Part shown: positions 46,959 through 57,300 of the stretch, piece after piece | Numbering within the stretch: position 1 is the stretch's first letter | How the letters are laid out: every line of letters begins with the position of its first letter | NCBI RefSeq assembly: GCF_027942865.1 | Contig: NC_134509.1 | Location: forward strand, 8,408,254-8,472,253 | Source: Odontesthes bonariensis | Taxonomy: Eukaryota > Chordata > Actinopteri > Atheriniformes > Atherinopsidae | Length of the DNA stretch: 64,000 nucleotides | Direction of reading: 5' to 3' | The notes under the pieces: model-generated | The model's input: the letters and a program-made list of their open reading frames with translations, nothing else | Database searches by the model: none | What the model was told of the DNA's origin: nothing | Position numbers and translations under genes: made by a program

Positions 46959-47450
46959 CCTTGTAGCACCCAAGCATATGAATAATCATTGAAAAAAATC
47001 ATTTTGGCTCTTCTTGCATCTTTTTGGGTTGGAATAAACCAATATTTTTGGAATTGGGCTATTTTTGATCATTTTAGGCAATGTTGCATATTTGCAACTG
47101 TGGGCTTTCCTGATTAATTTTGTAATAATACAATTTGGAGACCTGACCTCCCATTACCGCTGTGAAAGGTGGACAAAGCAGACCACACCAAACGAGACCA
47201 GAACGAACTAGAACAGACCACCGCAAAGCAGAGTGTAATTCACTGAGCCAAGAAAATGATTGCTGGGACAACTGTCTGCACTTAAAATGTAATGTAAAAA
47301 AATATTACACATGAATGTAAATAATGTATGTAAATTTAAAAAATCAAATAATGTAATGTAAATAAAAATACAAATAAAAATATAATGTAAATAAATAATG
47401 TAAATAAATAAAAAGCTTGTTGCATATTTGCAACTGTGGGTGCTACAAGG
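46959..47450. mobile_element. piggyBac-like MITE flanked by TTAA
   Basis: The ends CCTTGTAGCACCC and GGGTGCTACAAGG are perfect inverted repeats, bordered by TTAA at 46955-46958 and 47451-47454. The interior contains GTTGCATATTTGCAACTGTGGG twice (near 47082 and 47419). No ORF. TTAA plus CCYT-type ends suggest piggyBac; family not confirmed. Confidence 0.78.
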
Positions 47451-48071
47451 TTAAACAAATGAGCAGAAGTGAGATGATCAAGAACTTGAACTTGAACTTG
47501 AAAGGAAAAAACACTTAGTTATTGGATAAGAACCTTATCCCACCTGTGAAACGTGGAGGTGGCCAAAGATGGCATCCATGGTTGGAACAAACAATTGTAA
47601 TTAATTGGAGCCAGTGATGCTAACGAACTAAACAAACTGATCAGGAAGGCTGGCTCCATTATTTAAACACAATCACATTCAGGCCGTGATGGAGAGGAGG
47701 ACATCATGGATAATCCTGACCACCCTCTCCATCACATACTGGTCAAAAAGCAGAGTTCATTATCCAGGAGCTCATTCAGTTCTGCTGTCACAAAGGCTGC
47801 TACAGGAAGTCCTTCCTGCAATATGCCAACAGACGATACAGCAGTTCACCTCTGCCTAACAGGGAGCACACCGGACTCCACAGTGAATAAGTATTCATCT
47901 GTGTTTATAAATACATGCACTCATGTTCAACTTAATTATTTATTATACATACACTGCCTATTTGCACATGACTTAATTTTGCTCATCATTCTTTTGTAAT
48001 TACTTTTATTTCGATACATAATGCATTTATTTTTAAATTCAAATTGCCACTATTTTCTTATGATTTATCAT

Positions 48072-48180
48072 CCATCCATTTTCTGTACCGCTGAATCCGT
48101 CGGTCGGGTCGCGGGAGGGCTGGAGCCTATCCCAGCGGTCAATGGGCGAGAGGCAGGGTACACCCTGGACAGGTCGCCAG
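48072..48180 (-). mobile_element. Short retro-insertion (LINE 3' fragment) with 13-bp target duplication
   Basis: The segment CCATCCATTTTCTGTACCGC followed by GGCTGGAGCCTATCCCAGCG and ending ACCCTGGACAGGTCGCCAG is a widespread fish LINE 3' end. TATGATTTATCAT flanks it at 48059-48071 and 48181-48193. Confidence 0.85.
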
Positions 48181-48929
48181 TATGATTTATCATTACTCTT
48201 ATTTTTCTATTGCACTGTGCTCTGTCCTGGCTGCTGTAACACAGAAATGTTCCCGCTTGGGATCTTATCTTATCTTGGTCCACATCCTGACTGGCCAGAG
48301 CTGAGTCACTTTTTAATTTGCTTGGCAAACCTATTGCCTAAGCAATGGATTTTAATCCCATGCACAATGTTTTCCTAAACCTAACCGAGTAGATTTGGAT
48401 GCTAAACTGAGACAGGAAAATGTGCTGCCCAAACCTACCCAAATTGCAAGTGAACCCAAAACTAAAACAGTGAATGAATGAAAACAAGAAAGTCCTAAAA
48501 TACTTGTTTCAAAACTGTCTTGAACCGAGTCACATATTTAAGGGGGTTAACATTTCTGACCTTCCTCCACCCCCCTCCAGCCACGTTATAAGACTCTGAA
48601 TTGCCACTTTTTTTTTTTTAAGTAAACAAGAATGACACTTGTCAGCATCAGGAGCCCAGATGCAGAAGGAAGGTGTTTGTGTATCAGAGATGGCAGGCGC
48701 TTTGACATCTAGGCAATGTTAACATCTCTGCAGTCATAAACTGGCTGTTATATGACTGCAGCGATGTTAGTGTGGTTTTCCTGTCAGTCTTACATGGGCC
48801 ACATGTGGTTGAGGCCTCGCTGTTGACAATTATCCCCTCGTTCTTTTAAAACTATGCGCTAAAGGTGGTGTGATTGACGCTTAAGATAAGAAAAAAACAG
48901 GAAATGGCCCAAGAGCAGGTACCATGTCT

Positions 48930-49565
48930 TCTTACAAGCTCAGTTAGCTGGGAAACTTTTAGAGTTTGAGTATTTTTTGGACTTTGGTCTTGGGTTTCTG
49001 GGTTGATTGTTTCACTTTGGTTTGTGTTCTTGAGTCATCAGGTTTGTTATCAGGATTTCTCAATTTTGTTTTCTAGTCTTTAGTTTGCTTTTTAAGCTAC
49101 TCATCTTTTGTCTTTATTTGTTTCTCTTTAGGCCTTTCTTGTCTTAGTTATTTTTGTTTCTAGATCCATATTTTTACATGTTTATATGTTTCCTCAGTCC
49201 ACATGTTCCGGTTATTAGTTAATCTGCCATACCTGTTCAATTCTCTCAGCTGCAATCATTCACTCAACAGTTCCCACAGTATTTAAGCTCTCTGGTTTCT
49301 TACAGTCATTGTCAGATCTTTGCCGTTACAGCTCCATGGTTTGCCTCGCAGTATTTATAGTTCATGTTCCTTTGTCATAGTAAAGTTTTGTTAGTTCTTA
49401 GGTTTTCTTTTCTTTTCGCAGTATAGTTCCATGGTATTTCAGCTTGGTTGGGCTTTCTGTTAGAGTTTTGAAAATAAATGAAGTTGAGTTGACCTTCAAC
49501 CTCCTGTCATTCATCCGTGCCTGCATTTGGATCCTCATCACTGCTCGCCCACCCTGACAATGACA
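48930..49565. repeat. Probable dispersed repeat (LTR-like or retroposon end)
   Basis: A T-rich segment with CCATGGTTTGCCTCGCAGTA, an AATAAA at 49472-49477 and an end reading CTGCTCGCCCACCCTGACAA resembles frequent fish dispersed sequence. No terminal duplication identified and no protein. The rest of 48194-50000 shows nothing recognisable. Confidence 0.35.
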
Positions 49566-50034
49566 GACTGATTTCAATCAAAGCAGTGAACTTCAGACTG
49601 AATTGTTAGACAACAACAAGCCGAGTCTGAGGATTTATGAGCGGCTTCTTAACTTGAATCAGTTATTCAAGTGATGGAAAGAAGCAAAACTTCTATTACA
49701 CGTGCATTTTGCTAAAAATAAAATCAATATTAAAAGAAATGCCAAGCATTTGCACAGATTGTGTGAACAATTATTCATCACCAGTAAGACGATCCTGGAT
49801 AATCAAAATACAGCCACAACACCAAAGGCTCTTTTAACTCTTCCCAGATGTTTGTTTTAATGTTAGGCTTATTTTGTCTCATCGAAAGAAACCGGTACAC
49901 ATTTTTCATATGATTGATATACTTGAGAGATGGAGGTGTCTGAAAGAATGCTGCTGGCTTTTCTCAATAATATGTCATCACATCTCCATGGCAAAGTTGA
50001 ATCTTCTACACCTGTACACCGTACTGAACGTCAG

Positions 50035-50621
50035 AATATGTGCTGAAATCTGAACTTTGAGTTGTTCTCATCCTCCTGATGGATTTCCACAGCAGCACAA
50101 CACGTCTTCATCCTATGATTTGATATTTGTTATTGGGTTTCATGAACATGTGGGTTTATACTTTGTGTAGTAGACAATAGACAATGAGTAAATTAATAGA
50201 CATGCTGTAAAAAGCTTGTTATCAGCAGAGTGTAATTGCAAGACAAGGCACTGTTACAAGTCAAAATATTATGATCCATCCAGTATAAATCCTGATAGAT
50301 ATGCCGCTGTTAATTACCTGTGTTCCTCTTGTCTGGCTTCCTGTGTCATAACTCTTTTCATCATCTGGAGGTTTATTTGCTGCAGAAATGTAAATACCAA
50401 CAGCCATATTTCTGGACAGCACGCCAAGCAGAAAAAAAAATCACAGTATTACAGTGATCTGAAGATGGAGACAAGTGTGTAGCAGGTACCTGTTTTGTGG
50501 CAAAGCAGGTAAACCAGAAAAGGGAAGAGAGTGGAGAGGACACAAACAGCTGGACACAAATAGAGGAGCAGCATCCAACACACACCACAGTCTTGCAGAG
50601 TCTTCCTAGAATCAGGATCCA
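50035..50621 (-). pseudogene. Receptor D: transmembrane and tail exons without a V exon, ITIM exon decayed
   Basis: Exons: 50621-50490 (RKTLQDCG, then hydrophobic WMLLLYLCPAVCVLSTLFPF, ending CHKTG), 50364-50318 (DDEKSYDTGSQTRGTQ) and a terminal segment from 50112. The terminal segment aligns with receptor C's ITIM exon but has lost bases: DEDV is followed out of frame by CAAVEI, and the codon matching the tyrosine reads TGT. Traces of SDFSTYSDV remain in yet another frame. No V or signal exon is found between 50622 and 54314. The 3' half of a dead gene. Confidence 0.7.
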
Positions 50622-51181
50622 CTGCGTTTTCCATTCAAAATAAACTGAAGCGTGCTATCTTAAAATCTCAGAATAATCAGTGCGTTGCAGTATAAATTCG
50701 AGGATGTATTCTAATTTATTTCCCAGCAATAACTGAAACTGATGAAAATTAATTTGACCATTTCTTCCCTCTTTCTTTGCTTATTTTGCCATGCCTCTCA
50801 GAGGAACAAGACTTCATTTAATATCATTATCATTTCTTAGTTTTCATTTTAACATTCCTTTAAATATTCCAGTTTCAGAGCTACATGCCATAACGTCTGA
50901 AGCAAGGACAAGGAACATATCATAGATGTGTCCAAGCCACTTGTGTCTTTTTTAACATTCAAAATGTTGAGGAAGTGATGATTGAAAAGATATAGAAAGC
51001 TAAGGAAAGTTGAAAAGGTGTTTGAAGCCTGTGTATTTTGTCATGATGTAAGATATTAACCAATTCATGAGTCGTTCCACAAGTCTTGACATTGTCAGTG
51101 ATTTGGTGTTAATTGTCTTGATATCTGAAAAATTTCATCCGATCACGAGCAACTACCTCCTAAGGACTTTCAATGCATCCC

Positions 51182-52435
51182 TTAGACAAGTTTGTGCCTG
51201 GCCTGTTGAAACTGTACCGATCTAAGAAGGGAGCTTTTGGTCAGGAGATGGAAGACCTCCTGGATAAACTTGATGAACAGGTGAGCGGCGTGCTCCTGTG
51301 CCTGATATTTTGCACTATGTAGAGGAAGAAGTTGCTCTAACCAGATATAGGTCATGTCATATCAAAGACTATGCTGGTAAATCACGTGTGTTTATTATAT
51401 GCTGGCTTAGACTGCAAATAGTTAGTGGTGTCATGTCATTCACACTACGGTGCATCAAGTCTAGTCAAAACAGGCAGCAACCATCTGAAGCGAGTGTGAA
51501 AACATTTTTTCCCCTTTCTTTTTTTACTCTCACAGTTTCCATTGACTTCTGCTAGGAGAATTAAAAAAACAGCAATGCGATGACAGGGAGTAACAATCTT
51601 GTCATCAAGAGGCTCACCTTCCAAATACATGACAAGTGTGGCCAAAAAAGAGGGTACATAAAATGACCAAATAATATGTAAACAAGCAGCTGAAAAATGG
51701 TGTTGGCAGGGCATGTGAGCTGTGCAGATGGAAAAACTTGGTTTGGATCTTTTAAAAAAAACGCCTTGAAAAGATGAGATGGGTTTACAAAGGGGCTGGT
51801 GTAGCTGACTTGAATGACTCCTCTCTCATTTGTGTCTCTTAAAAGAAAAACCACAAACTGCATCTTACTGCTAACAAGTCACACTTTGAGTGTGAATGAA
51901 CAGTTAGTTTCTCTTTTCACAGAACAGAAACGGCTACACTTTCCAACCACAGGTACACTCGGTCAAGAAGTCTTCTTTATTATTATTATTATTATTTTTT
52001 ATTTTTTATTTTTTTTAAAGCTTCACATTGTGCCCCAGCCGTTTCAGCACAGGAGCCTGTTAAACCCGTGCATTAGAGAGGTTAGATTAGGCAGCCTGAA
52101 GTAACACCAGTCTCAGAAAACAAACAGAGACAGAGCATTCTTAAATCCTTTTCATAAGGCCCACTGACTCTGGCATCCGTATCCATCTTTCTGTTCAAAA
52201 TTACTCAAATTAAATTTTACCATCAGAACGAAAAAACAAGGTTCAATATTTCAGATACTCCAAAGTGGCCACTTTTTTGTCACGACATTTTGCACCTCAG
52301 AGTTTCCTCTGGTGATGCTATTGGGAATGTATTTTGATTTAAATGCACACATAGCCACATTGTTTCACTTTACAAAAAAGCACATGCAAACAGACTAGAA
52401 AAAGGTGATGCGATTTCTCAATAAAGAGAAACTTT
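51182..52435. repeat. Duplicated block, copy 1 (pair of 62370-64000)
   Basis: Nearly identical sequence continues from the putative exon through GAACAGAAACGGCTACACTT, the (TTA)n run and CCACATTGTTTCACTTTACA. Copy 2 runs past the window end. Relative to copy 2 this one lacks a 531-bp TTAA element and has about 88 bp more at 51704-51795, where TGGTGT microhomology flanks the difference. Confidence 0.88.
51186..51280 (+). CDS. Possible internal exon in duplicated block (copy 1)
   Basis: Between an acceptor-like CATCCCTTAG and a good donor CAG|GTGAGC lies an open 95-nt segment reading DKFVPGLLKLYRSKKGAFGQ then EMEDLLDKLDEQ. The same exon, with 15 extra in-frame bases, is at 62373-62482. The peptide resembles a region I associate with multi-copy fish genes annotated as SAMD3-like, but this is only a weak recollection. 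No flanking exons were confirmed. Confidence 0.4.
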
Positions 52436-54314
52436 AGGTATTTAGTATGATGATCAGCATTGAATGAGAAGTTACCGTTGTGAGCTGCTCAGTGTGTGTG
52501 TTAATCGGAAACAACTAAACTATTTTGGCAGCTTTAGAAAATACTTTTAATAAAATCTTATAGTATAAGATGTTTTTGTTTGTTTGTTCTCAATAAAATC
52601 AAATCTGCATAAAACAAATAGTTTCTGCAGAGAGAAGGGCTTTTGAATATGGCCCAGAGGTTGTTTCAGGTCTTAAGTTTAGCCAATTTCACTCATTTAC
52701 ACCAAACAACTTCTGGACAATGAGAAGCGAATTTGGTCTGGACCCCTCCACAGTTGGTCATTTTTTCCCATAGAGATATATTCTCACAATAGAAAATACT
52801 CCAGAGTAGCACAAATTTTACGGATTACACTTGGAAGAACCCATGAAGAGAAACGAGACTTGGAATGAAGTATAAAAGCAAGTTTATTTACAAAAATGAG
52901 ATCAATGATGTTGTCCAAGCAGTGTTGAGGTCTGGTTGCAGGGAACTGGAGGTCTGTGAAAAGGAAGCCGACGGGGGAGCATCCAGGTGGAACTATAGTA
53001 CAACCCAGACTGGGAATAGAAAAAAGAAAAAAAGCTTCACTGACCAGGTGTGGCTTTCCTTGTGAGCTTGAAACACCCTCTCCTTAAGGTTTCCAGGCCA
53101 GTATCTGGCTGAATGTGTCTACTCTAACAGGTGAGAGATTTCCTGGGTCGGGAGCTCCAGTCGAATAAACCAAACTGGAGATGAAGATCACAGGTAACGC
53201 ATATTTTCTAAAAACAAAAGGAAAAAGAGGGAGAAAAATTCTCGCCCGAACCATGTGAACAGACGAACTGGCGTGAGCTGAAAGGCTGACCTAGTCTTTA
53301 AACCAGTGAGAAGACGATCAGCACAGGTGAGATGAATGTTCAGCCACGCAGGAACACTGTCTGTGTAGCGGGTCCCAGTTTGGTCCCCGCTGACAGATAT
53401 ATAGATAATCCTCTGATAGGAGTTTTCTGGAAATATAAGACAGAAATGAGCGAAGCAGGACAACTGTTGCTCATTCTCCATTCATCTGTATTATGAGCCC
53501 CACTTTCGCGATGCATTGCAAAGAGTCCAGGTGACGCTGCCGGTAAGTGCTGCCAACCAGTGTCCATTTCAAGCAATAGCATGTCATTGTGCATTTCTCT
53601 GTGTGACTTCTTATTCTGAATTAGACGGACTATAATTAAATAATACAATAGCAATAAACTAAAAAGTGACTCTCAGAGGAAATAAAACGATAATATCTCA
53701 ACAAAAACACTTATTTTGTGGGTATCACATCTGTAAGAAGGTAGGAGAAGACGGAGAGAGCAGGAACACACAAGAAAAAACCCCACAAACTCTTAAGAAA
53801 GAAAAAAGTTGGAGCGTTTTTATTCAAAGAAAGAAGAGAATAGCAGAAGATGCTTCCTGCTCATCTGTAACAGAGACTGTTACACCCATTTCACATTTAT
53901 TTAAGAAGTGAAATTTGCCACTAAATGTCAAGCAAAGTACAATTCATAAGACTACAAGGAAGTGGCTCTTATCAGCAAACTCTCAGTTTGTCCAGAGTAG
54001 TATTGCTAGATTCACACACAGACTTGCATGCTGATTTTCCAAGGGTTTTCACGATGTAACGAGCTGAATGTAGCAAATGTTATAAACATTCTGTCTGGGA
54101 GCATGTGAAGACATTTTGCAGGGCAGCAATGCATGTGTGAAAAGCTTTATTCTTATCAAGAAAGGCTGAAACCAGAGTCGGATATAATCAGATGAATAAC
54201 TGTCTGAGAAATATACATTTTTCATCTGATCTATATCTCAGCTTAAGTGGGAGAAGCTAAATGAGGGGAGATCATTATTGTGGAATCATGTCTTTGTGTT
54301 AAACTTGAATCCCT
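52436..54314. other. Region without recognised genes
   Basis: The short open frames here (for example near 52865 and 53340-53650) match nothing recognised. Contains A/T-rich simple sequence only. Confidence 0.4.
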
Positions 54315-57300
54315 TTACGCTTGAGATGTATTGATGGCGGAATATGTGCTGAAGTCTGAACTTTTGGTCGTGGTCTTCCTCTTTGGTCTCTGTGATGTCG
54401 GCCGGATTTCCAGGGCAGCATAACACACGTCTTCACCCTAAGATTGGACATTTGTAATCCAGCAACATGACCATGTCATTTTATACACGAAATTATGTTC
54501 ACAATCGGAAAAGTCAGTACGTATCAGTACAAATGAATTTGCTGCTGTTACAGGGGACATTTGTTTAAACCTGGACCTTATTTCTGGCATAAAATACGTT
54601 CATCTTCTCACCAATAACAGTTTGGTGAAAGTCGGCGTCCTTCAGACGCTATTTAGATCACTTGAAATCTGTGTATATTAGGGTTGTGCCGATGACGATA
54701 TCATCGTCCATCGTCATTTATGACCCACCATCACGATGGATGGTAACCATTGTGATGCCACGCCCACCTTTTTTTTTTTCTTCTTTTTTTTAGGAATATA
54801 TATAACTAATATAAAGAGTCAGGCATGAAAATTAAAATAGCCTATGCTACAAATATGCCTAATTGGCTTATTCTTATATAATTTATTATTATTATTATTA
54901 TTATTAGGGTATTATGTCTAGGTTACAGCTTGTCTTCGTTTTTCCCACGTCAAACATTTCATGTTATTCACGCTAACTGCTCGTAGTGCGTCGGGAAACT
55001 TGCTCATTGTCAACAGAAAAGGTGGTATGACGTTCAACTTCAGCTAAAGCATTAACTTTGCAGTGCAGGCTACAAAATAAAAGTGGGCTTCTCGACCATG
55101 TTGAACGATACCATTTCTTTGGCCAGGTAGCGAGTTACAACACCTGTCATCTCCTTCCACCAGTCACTGTCAGTTTTATATTTCGTGCTTTTCGCAAACA
55201 TCCCAGATATGGTCGGTTGCGTTTTTTTGTCAAGCCCTGAGCGCACGGACACGTTGATCGGTGCATATATTGCGTAGATTTGTTGTCTGTCCATCTTTGG
55301 CACGGACCACAGATGCGCAAAACTTACAGACACATTTATTTAAATCTTTTGGCAGCCCACGCTCATCTGGTTCAAAACCAAAGAAATTCCAAATAGGCGA
55401 AGTGGTGCCCTTCCTTCCAACCAACTCCTGCGTCATGGTAGGTTGCCAGCTGTTGAAATGAAATCAGCCTCTCTAACGGAATAAAACGGATGCTATTAAC
55501 CTTAAAATTCAAACAGAATGGAACGGCAGCTTTTTATAACGCGCAGCGCGCCAAAGCGCAAGAGCGCATTAGTAAAACAAAATATATAGTTTTAAATGTA
55601 TTACCCCCCACCCCCCCCGCCCCCCGCCGATATCATCGTCCATCACAATGTTTCACTGTAAACATCGTCTTCTGCCAATTAAGAAGACATCGCCCAACCC
55701 TAGTGTATATCCATATAACGGGAGAGAACGGGGCATTGACCATACAGCCTCTAAATAAGGCATTATCTGTCTTTATTTCACCAATACTTCAAGACGAATG
55801 AATGAATGAACACGTACTATTGCACTGTTAGCTCAGAGCTGCAGTGCTGTTGTTATTGGGGGCAATCAGGAGCTTTCTACACACGCATCTACTGGGATGA
55901 CGTAATAAATGCGCACTGCTGCAGCACAGCTCATTCGCTCTGTGACGGTCGGCTATCTTTACACGGAGTTTGCTACTTGTAGTTTTGTGCAACATGGCAA
56001 TTTGGATACGCAATAACGAACCATGTTACCAGCAGCAGCAGCAAATTCCGTGTAAAGATGCTACTGCGGCGGCACGCGGCGACGACGTCATCCCAGTAGA
56101 CGCCGACATTCAAGAAACTGTTATCGTTGAGTAGATGAACGTATTTTATGTTAGAAATAAGGCCCAGGTTTTAAAAAAACAAACTTCCCCTTTAATTACC
56201 TGTGTCTCTCTTGTTTGACTTCTGGCGCCACCTCTTTTTTCCTCATCTTCAGTTTCTTTTAAAGCAGAAATGAAAACAAGAAACACCTTCAAATAGTTGA
56301 AAATATTCAACATTTTCCTCTTCAACAAGTCAAGTGTAGCAGGTACCTGTTTTCTGGCAGAGCTTGTACACCAGAACAGAGGAGAAGAGAGCGGAGAGAA
56401 AAGCGACAGCCGGACACAGAGAGAAGAGCAGCTTCCAGCTCAAACCACAGTCCTGCAGAGTCTGCTGAGGCCAACTGGTGTCTGGTAAAATACAAAGTTG
56501 TTGTTTAGCTCTGTGAGCGCATCTTTGTACCTCACCTCAGAGAAACCGAACACAGCAAAGAACTTTCATGATCAGTCTCTAATGCTTCTGCCTTAGCTTT
56601 TACCCTAACATCTTTTAAAGAAAAGTCCTCAGAAACAAACACTCAACATTATTACGCCAATGAAAAGAAAGGGTGGTTTGTGAAGTGAGGGTTATCTCTT
56701 TCAAGTGACTGTGACAATGGATGAAATGTTTTTGTTGCTTGTTCATACAGTTTCATTAGGTAATCTTCAACAAGCAAATTCAGATATTTCCAAAAAACAC
56801 TGTTGCTATAATTTAAGCTATAGATTGTATAAGAATTGGGTAATTAAATGTAACATTTCTATTATCTATTCTTCATAAACTTTAAGAGGAATTTTAGTTC
56901 AGCCTGCATTATTGATGGTCTGATCTCATCATGGTCTCCAAACGAAAAAAAAACAAACATCTAATTTGAATAATTTCTCTGAACATGGTTTAGTAGATCT
57001 CCAGCTGTTTTCTCCAAGAACATTGGGCCTCATGCAAGAACCGTTCGTACGCACAGATTTGTTCTTAAATCGTCCGTACGAGTGAATTTGCGCATTCACC
57101 AATCTTTTCGTATTTTACGTTTTCTTTCAGGTACGAACAGAATTTACGAGTGATCCAGACCTGTCGTAGGAGTTTCGTAAAATAGTCCGCTGTTATTCAA
57201 ATCAAGTTTTTTTTGACTAATGGATTGTATATTTAATTACTTTGAAGAAAACATAAATAAATATACATTATACCCCATAATAATGCTGACATTATTCTGT

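Noticed and set aside
51814..52104. 96-codon ORF also present at 63451 (LLTSHTLSVNEQLVSLFTEQ)
   Set aside because: Conserved between the duplicated blocks only because the DNA is; it runs into an (ATT)n tract and lacks any domain.
53340..53654. 104-codon minus-strand ORF in the receptor cluster
   Set aside because: No Ig, transmembrane or tail motif, no splice borders of the family.
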